From: JAMBLL01 sp964460075
Lineage (GTDB): Bacteria > Actinomycetota > Acidimicrobiia > Spongiisociales > UBA5794
Reading direction: 5' to 3'
DNA length: 64,000 nt
Assembly: GCA_964460075.1 (NCBI GenBank)
Contig: CAYWPC010000009.1
Span: 1-64,000 of the forward strand
Shown: in pieces, positions 62,648 through 64,000 of the stretch
How positions within the stretch are numbered: position 1 is the first letter of the stretch
Layout of the letters: every line of letters begins with the position of its first letter
Notes under the pieces: model-generated
Told to the model about the DNA's origin: nothing
Database searches by the model: none
What the model saw: only the letters and a program-made list of their open reading frames with translations
Position numbers and translations under genes: made by a program

Positions 62648-63711
62648 GCCCACGATCAGGATTGGAAGCCGACCTCATGGTTACCCGCGGGAAGGCGTTC
62701 ACTCTCGACATCTCTCTTTCGATACCGCGGGGGCGAACCGTTGCCCTTCTCGGACCGAACGGCGCAGGCAAGTCGACCACCGTTGCCGCGCTGTCAGGTC
62801 TCATACCGCTGGACGAAGGCCGTATCAGGTTCGATGGCAGAGTTCTCGACGAGCCACGCGCGAGTGCCTTCGTCCCGCCGTCGGAGCGCAACATCGGTGT
62901 CGTGTTCCAAGACTATGTGCTGTTTCCGCACATGACCGTTGCACAGAACATCGCATTCGGGCTCCACCGTCGAGGGATACCGAGGGTCACGGCACGCGAA
63001 CGAGTCACAGTTTGGCTCGACCGGTTCGATCTCGCAGACCTTGCAGACCGTATGCCAAGGGACCTGTCGGGTGGCCAGGCTCAACGTACTGCTCTTGCGC
63101 GAGCGCTCATTGCGGACCCGGATCTTCTGCTCCTGGATGAGCCGCTTGCGGCGCTCGATGCCACTACCCGTGTGAAGCTTCGTCGAATGCTCATCGATGA
63201 TCTCGCGGGATTCCCAGGACCGCGTCTTGTGATCACGCACGATCCGATCGATGCCTTCCTGCTCGCAGACGAGATCCACATCATCGAGAACGGTGCGATC
63301 ACTCAGGTCGGGGAGCCGGACGACATTCGCCTCAGGCCTCGAACACCGTACGTCGCCGATCTGGCAGGATCCAACCTCGTGACGGGGATAGCAGGTGGAG
63401 GTGTCGTTGCCACCGACGCTCATCGACTCCACATAGCAGACACGCGCATCACAGGAGCTGTGCTCGCAACCATCCATCCCCGAGCAATCGTCCTTGGCCG
63501 ACACGAACCGACAGGAAGTAGCCGCAACGCATGGGAGACCGTCGTCACGCGTATCGAGCACCACGGTGACCGCGTTCGGCTCCAGACAGCCGATCCGCTA
63601 CCGCTGACAGCAGAGGTAACACCTGAGGCCATCCGTGCGCTCAACATCACCGAAGGCTGCCCGGTGTGGGTGTCGATCAAGGCGACCGAAGTTCATGTCG
63701 AACTCGCCTGA
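62644..63711 (+). CDS. modC: Molybdate ABC transporter ATPase with TOBE domain
   Basis: 355 aa. Walker A LLGPNGAGKSTTVAAL near residue 37, Q-loop VVFQDYVLFPHMTVAQN near residue 86, signature LSGGQAQRTALARAL near residue 140, Walker B LLLLDEPLAALD near residue 160, switch His in ITHDPIDAF, and a C-terminal MOP/TOBE domain (~290-355, GSSRNAWETVVTRIEHHGDR) that binds oxyanion. The ATGA overlap with modB sets the start at 62644; an ATG at 62629 is an alternative. Delivers molybdenum for enzymes such as HcrA. Confidence 0.93.
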   Translation: MSPRSGLEADLMVTRGKAFTLDISLSIPRGRTVALLGPNGAGKSTTVAALSGLIPLDEGRIRFDGRVLDEPRASAFVPPSERNIGVVFQDYVLFPHMTVAQNIAFGLHRRGIPRVTARERVTVWLDRFDLADLADRMPRDLSGGQAQRTALARALIADPDLLLLDEPLAALDATTRVKLRRMLIDDLAGFPGPRLVITHDPIDAFLLADEIHIIENGAITQVGEPDDIRLRPRTPYVADLAGSNLVTGIAGGGVVATDAHRLHIADTRITGAVLATIHPRAIVLGRHEPTGSSRNAWETVVTRIEHHGDRVRLQTADPLPLTAEVTPEAIRALNITEGCPVWVSIKATEVHVELA

Positions 63712-63754
63712 CCAGCACGTGAGCTTGTGGCCACCGACTTCGACTATTGGCTGA

Positions 63755-64000
63755 TCACAGGAGCTTCGTCGCTAACTCCGCCAGCGGGCTACGCACGGTG
63801 CGTTCCATCGTCACGTGTCCAAACAGGGGATTGCCCTTGAATTTCTCGACGAGAGCTGCGAGTCCTCCGAACGGAGACACATACGGGTTGTCAACCTGTG
63901 TCAAGTCGCCACAGAAAACGACCTTCGAGTTCTCAGCCATACGAGTGAGAATGACCTTCAGCGTCGAGAGTTCGAGATTCTGGGCTTCGTCAACAATGAC
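63755..64000 (-). CDS. PhoH-family ATPase (C-terminal fragment)
   Basis: The last 81 codons lie in the window; the N-terminal part is beyond the right edge. The frame reads VIVDEAQNLELSTLKVILTR (Walker B with DEAQN), then KVVFCGDLTQVDNPYVSPFG and VTMERTVRSPLAELAT, the conserved C-terminal motifs of PhoH/PhoH2 (PIN-PhoH) proteins that act as RNA helicases/nucleases. A short ORF starting at 63940 is internal to this gene. Confidence 0.88.
   Translation of the reverse strand, partial: VIVDEAQNLELSTLKVILTRMAENSKVVFCGDLTQVDNPYVSPFGGLAALVEKFKGNPLFGHVTMERTVRSPLAELATKLL

Overview
This 64 kb window is a fragment of a GC-rich bacterial chromosome, most likely from the Actinomycetota and plausibly the class Acidimicrobiia. 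The reasons are ergothioneine genes (egtB, egtD), LytR-CpsA-Psr wall chemistry, secreted proteins with Thr-rich linkers, and very frequent leaderless promoters (TANNNT placed 6-7 nt before the start codon). It is a draft scaffold: one run of exactly 100 N (35729-35828) is flanked by two identical 55-bp copies, so the gap is almost certainly an unmerged contig overlap. I saw no CRISPR array, insertion sequence, prophage or rRNA. The one RNA gene found is a selenocysteine tRNA (48796-48890, minus strand).

Layout. 1-11742 is an aromatic-acid island: the end of a branched-chain-type ABC transporter and its binding lipoprotein, two aryl-CoA ligases (phenylacetate-CoA-ligase-like and benzoate-CoA-ligase-like), boxC and boxB (aerobic benzoyl-CoA epoxidation and ring cleavage), then hcrC-hcrA-hcrB, a molybdenum 4-hydroxybenzoyl-CoA reductase whose beta subunit carries the diagnostic [4Fe-4S] loop. 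The inferred flow is uptake, CoA activation, removal of the para-hydroxyl, then epoxidation and hydrolytic ring opening. 11908-17051 holds a VOC protein, egtB-egtD, hutF and def. 17123-34273 is mostly housekeeping and hypothetical genes: an M20 peptidase, a DsbA-like protein, deoD, a strictosidine-synthase-like lactonase, a pirin, msrA, a CLC channel with CBS and TrkA-C domains, manC, oligopeptidase B and a LOG-like protein. 34405-40649 has a MarR regulator, secreted proteins, CBS proteins, a sigma-70 factor, a LysE exporter and an Rrf2 regulator.

40785-45331 is an envelope cluster. A protein fusing a degenerate CpsD/BY-kinase-like P-loop domain to a LytR-CpsA-Psr domain is flanked by two membrane-anchored proteins that share a paralogous, apparently undescribed extracytoplasmic domain. 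45402-50717 carries a TSUP exporter, a membrane-bound HTH protein, an acyl-CoA ligase, the tRNA-Sec, a ferredoxin, a CBS protein and an ornithine-cyclodeaminase-like enzyme. 50768-58061 is a complete minus-strand liv operon (livJ-H-M-G-F) ending in an FAD amine/amino-acid oxidase. 58179-64000 has hflX, an MFS transporter, the molybdate operon modABC (a functional partner for the molybdenum enzyme HcrA) and the end of a PhoH-type ATPase.

The items most worth following up are the hcr-box combination, the P-loop-LCP fusion with its paralogous neighbours, and the promoter architecture.
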